A DNA stretch of 22,167 nt, taken from positions 1 through 22,167 of the forward strand of contig CAJGDJ010000032.1 in NCBI GenBank assembly GCA_904502025.1. The letters are read 5' to 3'. The notes beneath the pieces were generated by a model. It saw only the letters and a list, made by a program, of their open reading frames with translations. It ran no database searches and was not told the origin of the DNA. The translations under genes and the position numbers were made by a program. Every line of letters begins with the position of its first letter. Position 1 is the stretch's first letter. Below, one piece after another: positions 15,475 through 22,167 of the stretch. Origin of the DNA: an uncultured Muribaculaceae bacterium (GTDB taxonomy: Bacteria > Bacteroidota > Bacteroidia > Bacteroidales > Muribaculaceae).

Positions 15475-15765
15475 AATAAAAATAGTTTAGTGGTTAATAA
15501 AAAATTAAATATTATGCCTTTATGACCATAAAAACACCCAAAAGGTTTAATTTATCTATGATGATTATAGATATTTTAACTAAAAAGAATGTGTCTTATA
15601 CATTTGTTATATGTTTTTACTGAGTTATCACCATTTCAAATTCAATAGCTATATCGTAGGTCGCCTTTATATTTGTTCTAATATTGCTTGTCGTTTTTGT
15701 GAGAAAATAGTGAAGATGTTAGTTGAGGGTGTTTGTGCTTATCGTGAAAATTTAGTAAAACTTAA
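15475..15765. other. AT-rich intergenic stretch without recognised content
   Basis: Between the PepSY-like gene start and the promoter at 15766 lie about 290 AT-rich bases. I see no coding frame with family support, no strong hairpin and no repeat. The leftward PepSY-like promoter must lie near 15475-15560, but no TAnnTTTG box was found there. Confidence 0.6.
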
Positions 15766-15797
15766 TTTGCATTTGTGTTTAGCTTGCACTATCTTTG
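15766..15797 (+). promoter_or_regulatory. Strong promoter of the structured leader and BspA-like gene
   Basis: TTTG at 15766-15769, 20 nt, then TATCTTTG at 15790-15797 (followed by C) is the best match to the Bacteroidota -33/-7 consensus in the window. Transcription would start near 15804, about 334 nt before the next ATG. No second promoter is visible between here and 16138. Confidence 0.75.
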
Positions 15798-15803
15798 CAT
15801 TAA

Positions 15804-16122
15804 TCTTGTGGGTGGTAGAGTGTTGCCCTCCCCACAGGAGACATATTTAGTGAAAGCGTTTTTAGATTTATCCTTATTCGAAAAATTCGCCAAAAATTTA
15901 ACCAGTAGGATAAGCAGAATAAACGCTCATGCTTGTCGTATATCCACTCCCCGACAAGGGGTCGAGATATTCGAAAATGGCGTGGGAGTGAACTGTTTAT
16001 TACTGGTTGGGCGTTTGGCGATGCCTTCGAATAAATAAACTGAACAAGGTCCCACGTTTTTACATTGTTATATGTTAAAACCAGATTGTTAATCGCCAAA
16101 TTCGGGGACTCAGGAGGCACTC
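15804..16122 (+). ncRNA. Unidentified structured RNA, probable long 5' leader
   Basis: About 320 nt lie between a strong promoter and the BspA-like start codon, with many candidate helices. Local: TGTGGG/CCCACA (15807-15812/15831-15836); AGCGTTT/AAACGCT (15855-15861/15921-15927) enclosing TTATCC/GGATAA (15868-15873/15908-15913); CGTGGGA/TCCCACG (15981-15987/16050-16056) enclosing GTTTATT/AATAAAC (15995-16001/16034-16040); and a 10-step hairpin at 16056-16081. Long-range: TTTGGCGAT (16014-16022) with ATCGCCAAA (16092-16100), and TTATTCGAA (15874-15882) with TTCGAATAA (16026-16034). The ends could pair as GAGT, GCC and TCC (15818-15831) with GGA, GGC and ACTC (16113-16122). I do not recognise it as RNase P, tmRNA, SRP, 6S or a known riboswitch. 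It may act in cis or as an independent RNA; folding was done by eye. Confidence 0.55.
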
Positions 16123-16137
16123 AAAACACATTTAATA

Positions 16138-19100
16138 ATGAAACGGACATTATTATCAGTTCTTGCTGTTTGTTGGGCTGGGACTATGATGACAATTTCA
16201 GCTTCCGACTTCTCTGTTGGGAGTTTGAATTACAACATCATCTCTCCAGAAGCCTTAACGGTTGAAACCGCCGAAAACAATGCGGCATCGGGTAATATAG
16301 TTATTCCCGAAACAGTGACTTTCAATGGTGCGACCTACACCGTAGTTCAGATTGCAACTCAAGCATTTAACAATGCAACCGGCATGACTTCGGTTTCTAT
16401 TCCATCTACAATTACAACCATTGGCAACAACGCTTTTAATGGTTGTACCGGATTGGAAAGCATCAGCTATAATGCGTCGGAATGTTCAACAATGGGGGCA
16501 AGTGATGCCACGGCATTCAATGGCTGTATTTCAGTGCGTACGGTATCGATTGGCGATGCGGTAAAAACAATCCCCGCTTACGCATTTAAAGGTCTTACAG
16601 CTCTGCGTAGTGTCACAATCCCCGAAGGGGTGACTTTTGTTGGCGATCGCGCATTTCAAGGCTGTATTTCGATAGCTCAAGTTAATTTTAATGCCACTGA
16701 GTGTAACTCGATGTCATACGCATTTTCTGATTGTACCAACACTGCAAATATTTATATAGGTAACAATGTAAAAGTTATTCCACCGAACGCCTTTTACAAC
16801 TTCTCCGGTTTAACGTCAATTACAATTGGAGAATCGGTAGTTTCAATCGGCTCTTACGCTTTTTATAAATGCTTGTCTCTAAAGAAAATAAACTATAATG
16901 CTATAGCTTGTGAAGCTACTGATGGAAATTCATTCGACTACGACAGCAGAAATATTCTTACTACAATAGTGATAGGAGATAAGGTAAAAGTAATTCCGGC
17001 TAAACTATTCTATTTTTACAATGACAAATATGGTGTTAACAGTCATATATCTTCTATTACTTGGGGGAAAAGCATCGAAGAAATACAAGATTATGCATTT
17101 TACGGTTCAGATATGAATTCTATCACTATTCCAAGCACTGTTAAAAAAATTGGGGATTATGCTTTTGCCAATAATGAATTTTTACAAGAAGTAAAACTCA
17201 ATGAAGGACTTATCTGTTTAAGTGGGTTTAACAATTGTACAAAACTTGCGACAATAGATATTCCTTCAACTGTTACAACAATTGGTGGCAACGCATTTAA
17301 CGGGTGTACAAGCTTGCACGGAGAACTTAAATTGCCAAAAAATCTTAAAATAATCTGCGGAAGTGCATTTCGCGATTGCACCGGATTATCGGGAGAGCTT
17401 GTTATCCCCGACAGTGTTGAACAAATAGATAACTATGCATTCTACAAAACAAATTTCTCATCACTTAAATTGGGAAAATCAATCAAAAAAATCGATGATT
17501 ACGCATTTCAATATTGTAAAATATCCGGAGAGCTATATTTACCAGAATCGATTACATCAATCGGCTATTACACATTTGGAAATACAAATATTTCGGGCAA
17601 ATTGGTTTTGCCCAAAAATCTTAATACTCTCGAAGGTTATGCATTTGCAAATTGTACCGGATTAACATCAATACAACAAAACTCCATACTTCCCACGACT
17701 TCAACATACTCTGTAGGGTCCAACATATTCAGTGGTTGCTCAAATATCACAGAAGTTTCATTTGGTGAAAATGTACAACAAGTTTTTGGTGCACTTTGCC
17801 ATGAGTTGACTAAAATTAAATCGGTAACAATTCCTGAAGGAGTGGAATATATAGGTAATTGGGCATTTAGAACTTGCACGTCATTGGAATGTGTAACACT
17901 TCCAAGTACCTTAAAAGGTATAGGAGAATATGCATTTGCCGACACAAAATTTACTGAAATTGAGTTGCCTAAGGGACTTAATACAATTGGGAACTACGCA
18001 TTTTATGCCAATAATTCACTAAAAAGCATAACCATTCCAGAAACGGTTACATATTTAGGTCGTCAAGCCTTTGTTAATTGCAATAATATGCTTTCTGCAA
18101 CATATAATGCAACCCAATGTGCTACTGAAAGTAATTATTCTTATTCCATATTCCCTGAAGCAAAATTCACAAAATTGACAATAGGGAAAAACGCAGAAAT
18201 TATACCCAATACTATTATTTATTCTGCATCATTGAAAGTTATTGAATGGAATGCAAAAGCTGTAAGAATTTATGATGTATATAATTTGGGTAAAAGTAAT
18301 GGGAATGCCACTCCAACAGCAATTCTCGCAGATAGTGTTACAGCATTTTACGGCTGTAACTCGCCGATTATAATTTCGTATGCCGAAGTGCCGCCGGCAT
18401 TGAGCTATGCAAAAAGCGGAGCAACAGCGTACGTTCCTAACGCGATGGTTTACAAAACCAATGCATCTTGGGCGGCTTTAACCATTTGTCAATCGGTGAC
18501 ATGGAAAGGAACGACCGATGGAGAGAAGTTAAGCTATACGACAAACTTCCCATACGAATTAACTCTTAAAGGTTATCGCACTAAAGATGGGGTGGCATTA
18601 AGTGAAACACCATGTACAATAGGAGACTATGAAGCTGTGTTTACTTATATGATTGAAGATATGGAATTTGAAATGGTGAGCAAATTCTCTATTACACCTA
18701 ACATCTCAAACACAATTTTTGTCGATGCAATCAAGGCTTATCGTGGTCGCCAATTGGAAATTCCGTTTAAAATGATAAACAATCGTGAATTTACAGCTTT
18801 GCAATGTGACATTCATTTACCTGCAGGTGTTTCTGCCGCAATCGATGAGTATGGAGACTATGTAATCGAACTTTCTGATCGTAAATCAAATACTCACATT
18901 GTTTCATCTGAACTACAAGCCGATAATTCAATACGCGTTATTGTTTATTCGTCTAAAAACTACGCTTTCAGTGGAAATGATGGTGATATATTCTATATGA
19001 CAGTAAATGTTGCTTCAGATGCAGACCCCGGAGATAAGACATTAGCCATTACAAATGTAAGACTGACTGACACTGAGGCTAATGATGTAGTGACTAACCG

Positions 19101-19929
19101 CAATGAATCATCTTTTGGTATATTTGATTTGATTCTTGGCGACTCTAATGATGACCTATTGGTAACAATGGGCGATGTAGTGAATGTGGTTAATTATGTG
19201 CTTGGTGAAACACCCGAAAAATTTGTATTTGCGGCGTCAGACATCAATTCTGATAGTGACATCACAATGGCTGATGTGGTTTTGGTTGTCAATGCCGTGT
19301 TGAATGGTGGTGTAGTTCAAACTAAAAGTAGTAAGCCTAAAATAGAAACAATGGCAGAGACGACAAATACCGTAACCATACAAAATTTGGTCATAAAGCC
19401 TGGTGAAACTGCTAATTTGTTTGTGGATATGACTAATGATGTTGAGATTACTGCATTCCAATTTGACATTAAACTGCCTGAAGGAATTTCAATCCCGGTT
19501 GATGAATATGGCGACCCATTAATCACATTGACATCAAGAGCTACAAATACTCATCAAATAGTTTCTGCATATCAAGAAGATGGCTCTTTGAGGGTTGCTG
19601 CATATTCAAGCAAAAGTCGTCCATTCAAAGGGAATAATGGAACATTGGTAGAAATTACTCTTGAAGCCTCGCCAACTCTTGATGATGGTATACATGATAT
19701 TGAGATGTCAACTATTTATATAATCAAACCAGATGGCTCGCAATTGGATATTGAAAATCTTACTCATGGAATTGTAGTTGAAACAAGTGGCATTGAAAAT
19801 GTTAAAATAGGTGGAGCAAAAGAGATTGGTCGTTATGATATTTACGGTCGCAAATTAAATGTTCTTAACAAGGGCGTGAATATCGTGAAATATAGTGATG
19901 GAAGCACAAGAAAAGAAGTTGTGAATTAA
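16138..19929 (+). CDS. BspA-like LRR surface protein with cohesin-like and dockerin modules
   Basis: This 1263-residue secreted protein has a signal peptide (MKRTLLSVLAVCWAGTMMTISA). From about 55 to 720 it carries many BspA/Treponema-type leucine-rich repeats (LRR_5) of the form SVTIPEGVTFVGDRAFQGC. After a linker region (about 760-855) comes a cohesin-like beta-sandwich (about 860-1000), a dockerin type I module (about 1000-1058) with two calcium-loop motifs DSNDDLLVTMGD (1002-1013) and DINSDSDITMAD (1035-1046), and a second cohesin-like module (about 1075-1210). The tail (1218-1263, with RYDIYGRKL and GVNIVKY) resembles a type IX sorting domain. The likely role is adhesion or surface complex formation; partners are unknown. 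It is preceded by a long structured leader and followed by a terminator. Confidence 0.85.
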   Translation: MKRTLLSVLAVCWAGTMMTISASDFSVGSLNYNIISPEALTVETAENNAASGNIVIPETVTFNGATYTVVQIATQAFNNATGMTSVSIPSTITTIGNNAFNGCTGLESISYNASECSTMGASDATAFNGCISVRTVSIGDAVKTIPAYAFKGLTALRSVTIPEGVTFVGDRAFQGCISIAQVNFNATECNSMSYAFSDCTNTANIYIGNNVKVIPPNAFYNFSGLTSITIGESVVSIGSYAFYKCLSLKKINYNAIACEATDGNSFDYDSRNILTTIVIGDKVKVIPAKLFYFYNDKYGVNSHISSITWGKSIEEIQDYAFYGSDMNSITIPSTVKKIGDYAFANNEFLQEVKLNEGLICLSGFNNCTKLATIDIPSTVTTIGGNAFNGCTSLHGELKLPKNLKIICGSAFRDCTGLSGELVIPDSVEQIDNYAFYKTNFSSLKLGKSIKKIDDYAFQYCKISGELYLPESITSIGYYTFGNTNISGKLVLPKNLNTLEGYAFANCTGLTSIQQNSILPTTSTYSVGSNIFSGCSNITEVSFGENVQQVFGALCHELTKIKSVTIPEGVEYIGNWAFRTCTSLECVTLPSTLKGIGEYAFADTKFTEIELPKGLNTIGNYAFYANNSLKSITIPETVTYLGRQAFVNCNNMLSATYNATQCATESNYSYSIFPEAKFTKLTIGKNAEIIPNTIIYSASLKVIEWNAKAVRIYDVYNLGKSNGNATPTAILADSVTAFYGCNSPIIISYAEVPPALSYAKSGATAYVPNAMVYKTNASWAALTICQSVTWKGTTDGEKLSYTTNFPYELTLKGYRTKDGVALSETPCTIGDYEAVFTYMIEDMEFEMVSKFSITPNISNTIFVDAIKAYRGRQLEIPFKMINNREFTALQCDIHLPAGVSAAIDEYGDYVIELSDRKSNTHIVSSELQADNSIRVIVYSSKNYAFSGNDGDIFYMTVNVASDADPGDKTLAITNVRLTDTEANDVVTNRNESSFGIFDLILGDSNDDLLVTMGDVVNVVNYVLGETPEKFVFAASDINSDSDITMADVVLVVNAVLNGGVVQTKSSKPKIETMAETTNTVTIQNLVIKPGETANLFVDMTNDVEITAFQFDIKLPEGISIPVDEYGDPLITLTSRATNTHQIVSAYQEDGSLRVAAYSSKSRPFKGNNGTLVEITLEASPTLDDGIHDIEMSTIYIIKPDGSQLDIENLTHGIVVETSGIENVKIGGAKEIGRYDIYGRKLNVLNKGVNIVKYSDGSTRKEVVN

Positions 19930-19981
19930 TTTTGCCGTGAATGTATAGTTAATACTAAAACTATAACTATATGAATGAATT

Positions 19982-20012
19982 GCGGTTGCTCATTTGGGCA
20001 ACCGCTGTTTGT
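19982..20012 (+). terminator. Intrinsic terminator after the BspA-like gene
   Basis: GCGGTTGC (19982-19989) pairs with GCAACCGC (19998-20005), an 8-bp GC-rich stem with an 8-nt loop, followed by TGTTTGTT. A weaker AT hairpin (TATAGTT/AACTATA, 19944-19965) precedes it. Confidence 0.85.
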
Positions 20013-20148
20013 TACATTATTTCTCATAAATCGAGATGATATTTTGTTATTGGTACTTTTAGGTAAGTCTCTCCTTTATTAAGGTGGAGTTGAAATATTA
20101 TTTGTAACTTTCTTTGACATAAATAGGGAAGTTGTGGGGAGATTTGTG

Positions 20149-20156
20149 TAACTTTG
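20149..20156 (+). promoter_or_regulatory. Candidate -7 box of typA
   Basis: TAACTTTG matches TAnnTTTG and lies 31 nt before the ATG at 20188. A TTG at 20132-20134 is only 14 nt upstream, too close for a standard -33 box, so the upstream element is uncertain. Confidence 0.45.
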
Positions 20157-20187
20157 TAGATTGAAATGAAATTTTAACTGCCGGTTT

Positions 20188-21987
20188 ATGCAGAAGATTA
20201 GAAATATCGCTATTATTGCTCACGTTGACCATGGCAAAACTACAGTGGTTGACAAGATGTTGCATGCGGGTAACCTGTTCCGCGAAAATCAAACTGCAGG
20301 TGAACTAATTCTTGATAATAATGACCTTGAACGTGAACGTGGGATTACAATCCTATCGAAAAACGTGTCAATTGATTACAAAGGTTATAAGATAAATATT
20401 ATTGATACTCCGGGGCACGCCGACTTTGGTGGTGAGGTGGAACGTGTATTGAACATGGCTGATGGTTGTCTTCTCCTTGTTGACGCATTTGAAGGTCCAA
20501 TGCCCCAAACACGTTTTGTGCTTCAAAAGGCTATTCAAATGGGATTGAAACCTGTGGTTGTTGTCAATAAAGTTGATAAACCCAACTGTCGTCCCGATGA
20601 GGTACAAGAAATGGTGTTTGACCTTATGTTTAACCTCGATGCGACAGAGGAGCAACTCGATTTCCCAACAATCTATGGCTCGGCAAAGCAAGGGTGGATG
20701 AGTACTGATTGGAGCAAGCCAACAGATAATATTCTTCCCCTTCTCGATGCGATTATTGAATATATCCCCGAACCCGAGGTGATTGAGGGTGATGCTCAAA
20801 TGCTTATCACTTCGCTCGATTTTTCAAGTTATGTGGGGCGTATTGCCATTGGGCGTGTGCATCGTGGAGAAATTCGTGAAGGAATGGATATTGCTCTTTG
20901 CAAAAAAGATGGCTCGGTGGTGCGTCAACGCATTAAAGAGCTTCACACGTTTGAGGGTATGGGTCGCAAGAAAGTGCAATCGGTTAAGAGTGGCGATATT
21001 TGTGCACTTGTTGGTATTGAGGGATTTGAAATTGGCGACACTGTTGCTGACTTCAATAATCCTGAGCCACTTCCCCGTATTGCAATCGATGAGCCAACAA
21101 TGTCGATGACTTTCACAATCAACGACAGCCCATTTTTTGGTAAAGATGGTAAATTTGTAACCTCTCGACACATCGCCGATCGTCTTGAAAAAGAACTTGA
21201 CCGAAATCTCGCATTGCGAGTGTCTAAAGCCGACCATGAAGATGTGTGGACTGTATTTGGCCGTGGGGTGCTTCATCTTTCGGTGTTGATTGAAACAATG
21301 CGTCGCGAGGGTTATGAATTGCAAGTTGGACAGCCACAGGTAATCATTAAAGAAATAGATGGCATGAAATGTGAGCCGGTAGAGTTGCTCACAATCAACG
21401 TAACCGAAGAATATTCAAGTAAAATCATTGATATGGTAACACGACGTAAGGGCGAAATGGTGTCGATGACTGCTCAAAACGACCGTGTGCACATGGAGTT
21501 TCACATCCCTTCACGTGGTATTATCGGATTGCGTAACAATGTGTTGACAGCTTCGGCCGGAGAGGCTATTATGGCACACCGTTTCCATGAATATCAACCT
21601 TGGAAGGGTGATATCGAACGTCGCACAAATGGTTCGCTTATCGCAATGGAGGCAGGTACTGCTTATGCTTATGCAATCGACAAGTTGCAAGACCGTGGTA
21701 AATTCTTCATCTTCCCACAAGAGGAAGTTTACGCCGGACAGGTAGTAGGTGAGAATGCCAAAGATAACGACATCGTAGTAAACGTAACCAAGTCAAAGAA
21801 ATTGACCAATATGCGTGCATCGGGAGCCGATGATAAAGCTCGCATTATTCCACCTATTGTATTTAGTCTTGAAGAAGCACTTGAATATATCAAGGAAGAT
21901 GAATATGTGGAGGTTACTCCACATCACATTCGTTTGCGTAAAATAATTCTTGATGAAATAGAACGCAAGCGTGCAAATAAATCGTAA
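20188..21987 (+). CDS. typA: Ribosome-associated GTPase TypA/BipA
   Basis: This 599-residue translational GTPase is of the EF-G-like BipA family, which binds the ribosome and helps large-subunit assembly and stress growth. G1 is AHVDHGKTT (11-19), the switch I region is ERERGITILSKN (about 48-59), G3 is DTPGHADF (73-80), and G4 is NKVD (127-130). Domains II and III and the BipA-specific C-terminal domain follow, with SRGIIGLRNNVLTASAGEA and the MRASGADDKARIIPP motif near the end. The length is normal (about 600). It is monocistronic, with a terminator directly after it. Confidence 0.97.
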   Translation: MQKIRNIAIIAHVDHGKTTVVDKMLHAGNLFRENQTAGELILDNNDLERERGITILSKNVSIDYKGYKINIIDTPGHADFGGEVERVLNMADGCLLLVDAFEGPMPQTRFVLQKAIQMGLKPVVVVNKVDKPNCRPDEVQEMVFDLMFNLDATEEQLDFPTIYGSAKQGWMSTDWSKPTDNILPLLDAIIEYIPEPEVIEGDAQMLITSLDFSSYVGRIAIGRVHRGEIREGMDIALCKKDGSVVRQRIKELHTFEGMGRKKVQSVKSGDICALVGIEGFEIGDTVADFNNPEPLPRIAIDEPTMSMTFTINDSPFFGKDGKFVTSRHIADRLEKELDRNLALRVSKADHEDVWTVFGRGVLHLSVLIETMRREGYELQVGQPQVIIKEIDGMKCEPVELLTINVTEEYSSKIIDMVTRRKGEMVSMTAQNDRVHMEFHIPSRGIIGLRNNVLTASAGEAIMAHRFHEYQPWKGDIERRTNGSLIAMEAGTAYAYAIDKLQDRGKFFIFPQEEVYAGQVVGENAKDNDIVVNVTKSKKLTNMRASGADDKARIIPPIVFSLEEALEYIKEDEYVEVTPHHIRLRKIILDEIERKRANKS

Positions 21988-22035
21988 AAAGATTATTGCT
22001 GTCCGATAAAAATCAAAATGAGTATAAAAAATGTG

Positions 22036-22073
22036 TCTCAATCGCAGATTTAATGCGGTTGAGATTCTTTTTT
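22036..22073 (+). terminator. Intrinsic terminator after typA
   Basis: TCTCAATCGCA (22036-22046) pairs with TGCGGTTGAGA (22054-22064), 11 steps including one G-U, with a 7-nt loop, followed by TTCTTTTTT. It lies 49 nt after the typA stop codon. Confidence 0.9.
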
Positions 22074-22089
22074 GCGATTTACAAGCCCC

Positions 22090-22167
22090 ATAGATTGAAA
22101 ATCTATTGCATTGCCGAAGGTAATGCTTAGTATGTAGCCGTGCATTGGCTCGAAGAGGCTATGCACG
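22090..22167. repeat. Three consecutive hairpins each capped by GAA
   Basis: After the typA terminator come ATAGATT-GAA-AATCTAT (22090-22106), GCATTGCC-GAA-GGTAATGC (22108-22126, one G-U pair), and CGTGCAT with ATGCACG (22139-22145/22161-22167) closing an inner CTC-GAA-GAG. All three have a GAA loop. The last stem ends at the window edge, so the element may continue. The nature is unknown; it may be a structured RNA, an element end or regulatory DNA. Confidence 0.5.

Noticed and set aside
16113..16117. GGAGG as a Shine-Dalgarno site for the BspA-like gene
   Set aside because: It lies 20 nt before the ATG, too far for normal use, and Bacteroidota generally do not rely on such sites; it fits better as the 3' strand of the possible end-to-end helix.
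15800..16120. A 106-codon leftward frame, and shorter rightward frames, over the structured leader
   Set aside because: The encoded peptides match no family I know and have no promoter or start context, and the same bases are better explained by paired RNA segments under a strong rightward promoter.
15804..16137. HEARO/omega-type RNA of an IscB-like element
   Set aside because: The position directly before an ORF is similar, but the downstream gene encodes an LRR surface protein with no nuclease domain, and I cannot match the sequence by eye. Left only as a search to run.
15804..16137. RNase P RNA, tmRNA, SRP RNA or a cobalamin, TPP or SAM riboswitch
   Set aside because: The conserved hallmark sequences of these RNAs, such as the GAGGAAAGTCC region of RNase P or the tRNA-like ends of tmRNA, are absent on both strands.
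1..22167. CRISPR array, insertion sequence, prophage or integrative element
   Set aside because: No spaced direct repeats, transposase, integrase or phage genes are visible. The tRNA-Arg gene has no adjacent integrase or repeated tRNA end.

Overview
The window looks like chromosomal DNA from a member of the Bacteroidales, probably a gut or animal-associated lineage; Muribaculaceae- or Prevotella-like is a guess. The reasons are the AT-rich sequence, the absence of Shine-Dalgarno sites at most starts, many promoters with a -7 box TAnnTTTG about 20 nt downstream of a TTG-type -33 box, and typical Bacteroidota families (DUF3108, DUF3316, DUF3109, PepSY-like, DUF5103/T9SS plug, PorT-type barrels, BspA-type leucine-rich repeats). 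Most of the window is ordinary core genome; no insertion sequence, prophage, CRISPR array or integron was seen.

Layout. 1-1055: the start of a leftward exported-protein gene cut by the window edge, and a divergent DUF3108 gene. 1096-3446: a leftward three-gene set (standalone HsdR-N-type nuclease domain, DUF3316 protein, S41 lipoprotein peptidase). 3518-6959: holA converging on a class A penicillin-binding protein across a strong two-way terminator. 7104-8600: an AlkD-like helical-repeat protein converging on an EamA transporter. 8822-11765: a glycine-zipper/OmpA lipoprotein with its own terminator, then a LysM/periplasmic-binding protein followed by a PorT-type barrel. 11826-11897: tRNA-Arg(CCG) on the minus strand. 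11988-14953: a rightward set of ung, a C_GCAxxG_C_C redox protein, a type IX secretion plug-domain protein and a DUF3109 protein. 15040-15474: a PepSY-like periplasmic protein. 15766-19929: a strong promoter, a roughly 330-nt structured leader, and a 1263-residue BspA-like surface protein. 20188-21987: typA. The last 80 nt hold three consecutive GAA-capped hairpins.

Theme. Much of the content concerns the envelope: peptidoglycan synthesis (class A PBP), peptidoglycan-binding lipoproteins (OmpA, LysM), outer-membrane barrels (PorT type, DUF3316), and a possible type IX secretion link (PorT-type barrel, plug-domain protein, and a large LRR protein with a sorting-domain-like tail). The least explained element is the long leader RNA at about 15804-16122. 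It has a near-consensus promoter, several long-range complementarities (two perfect 9-bp matches), mutually exclusive helices, and a possible helix joining its two ends just before the start codon of the BspA-like gene. It matched no riboswitch or housekeeping RNA I know by eye and is the best candidate for an undescribed element here.
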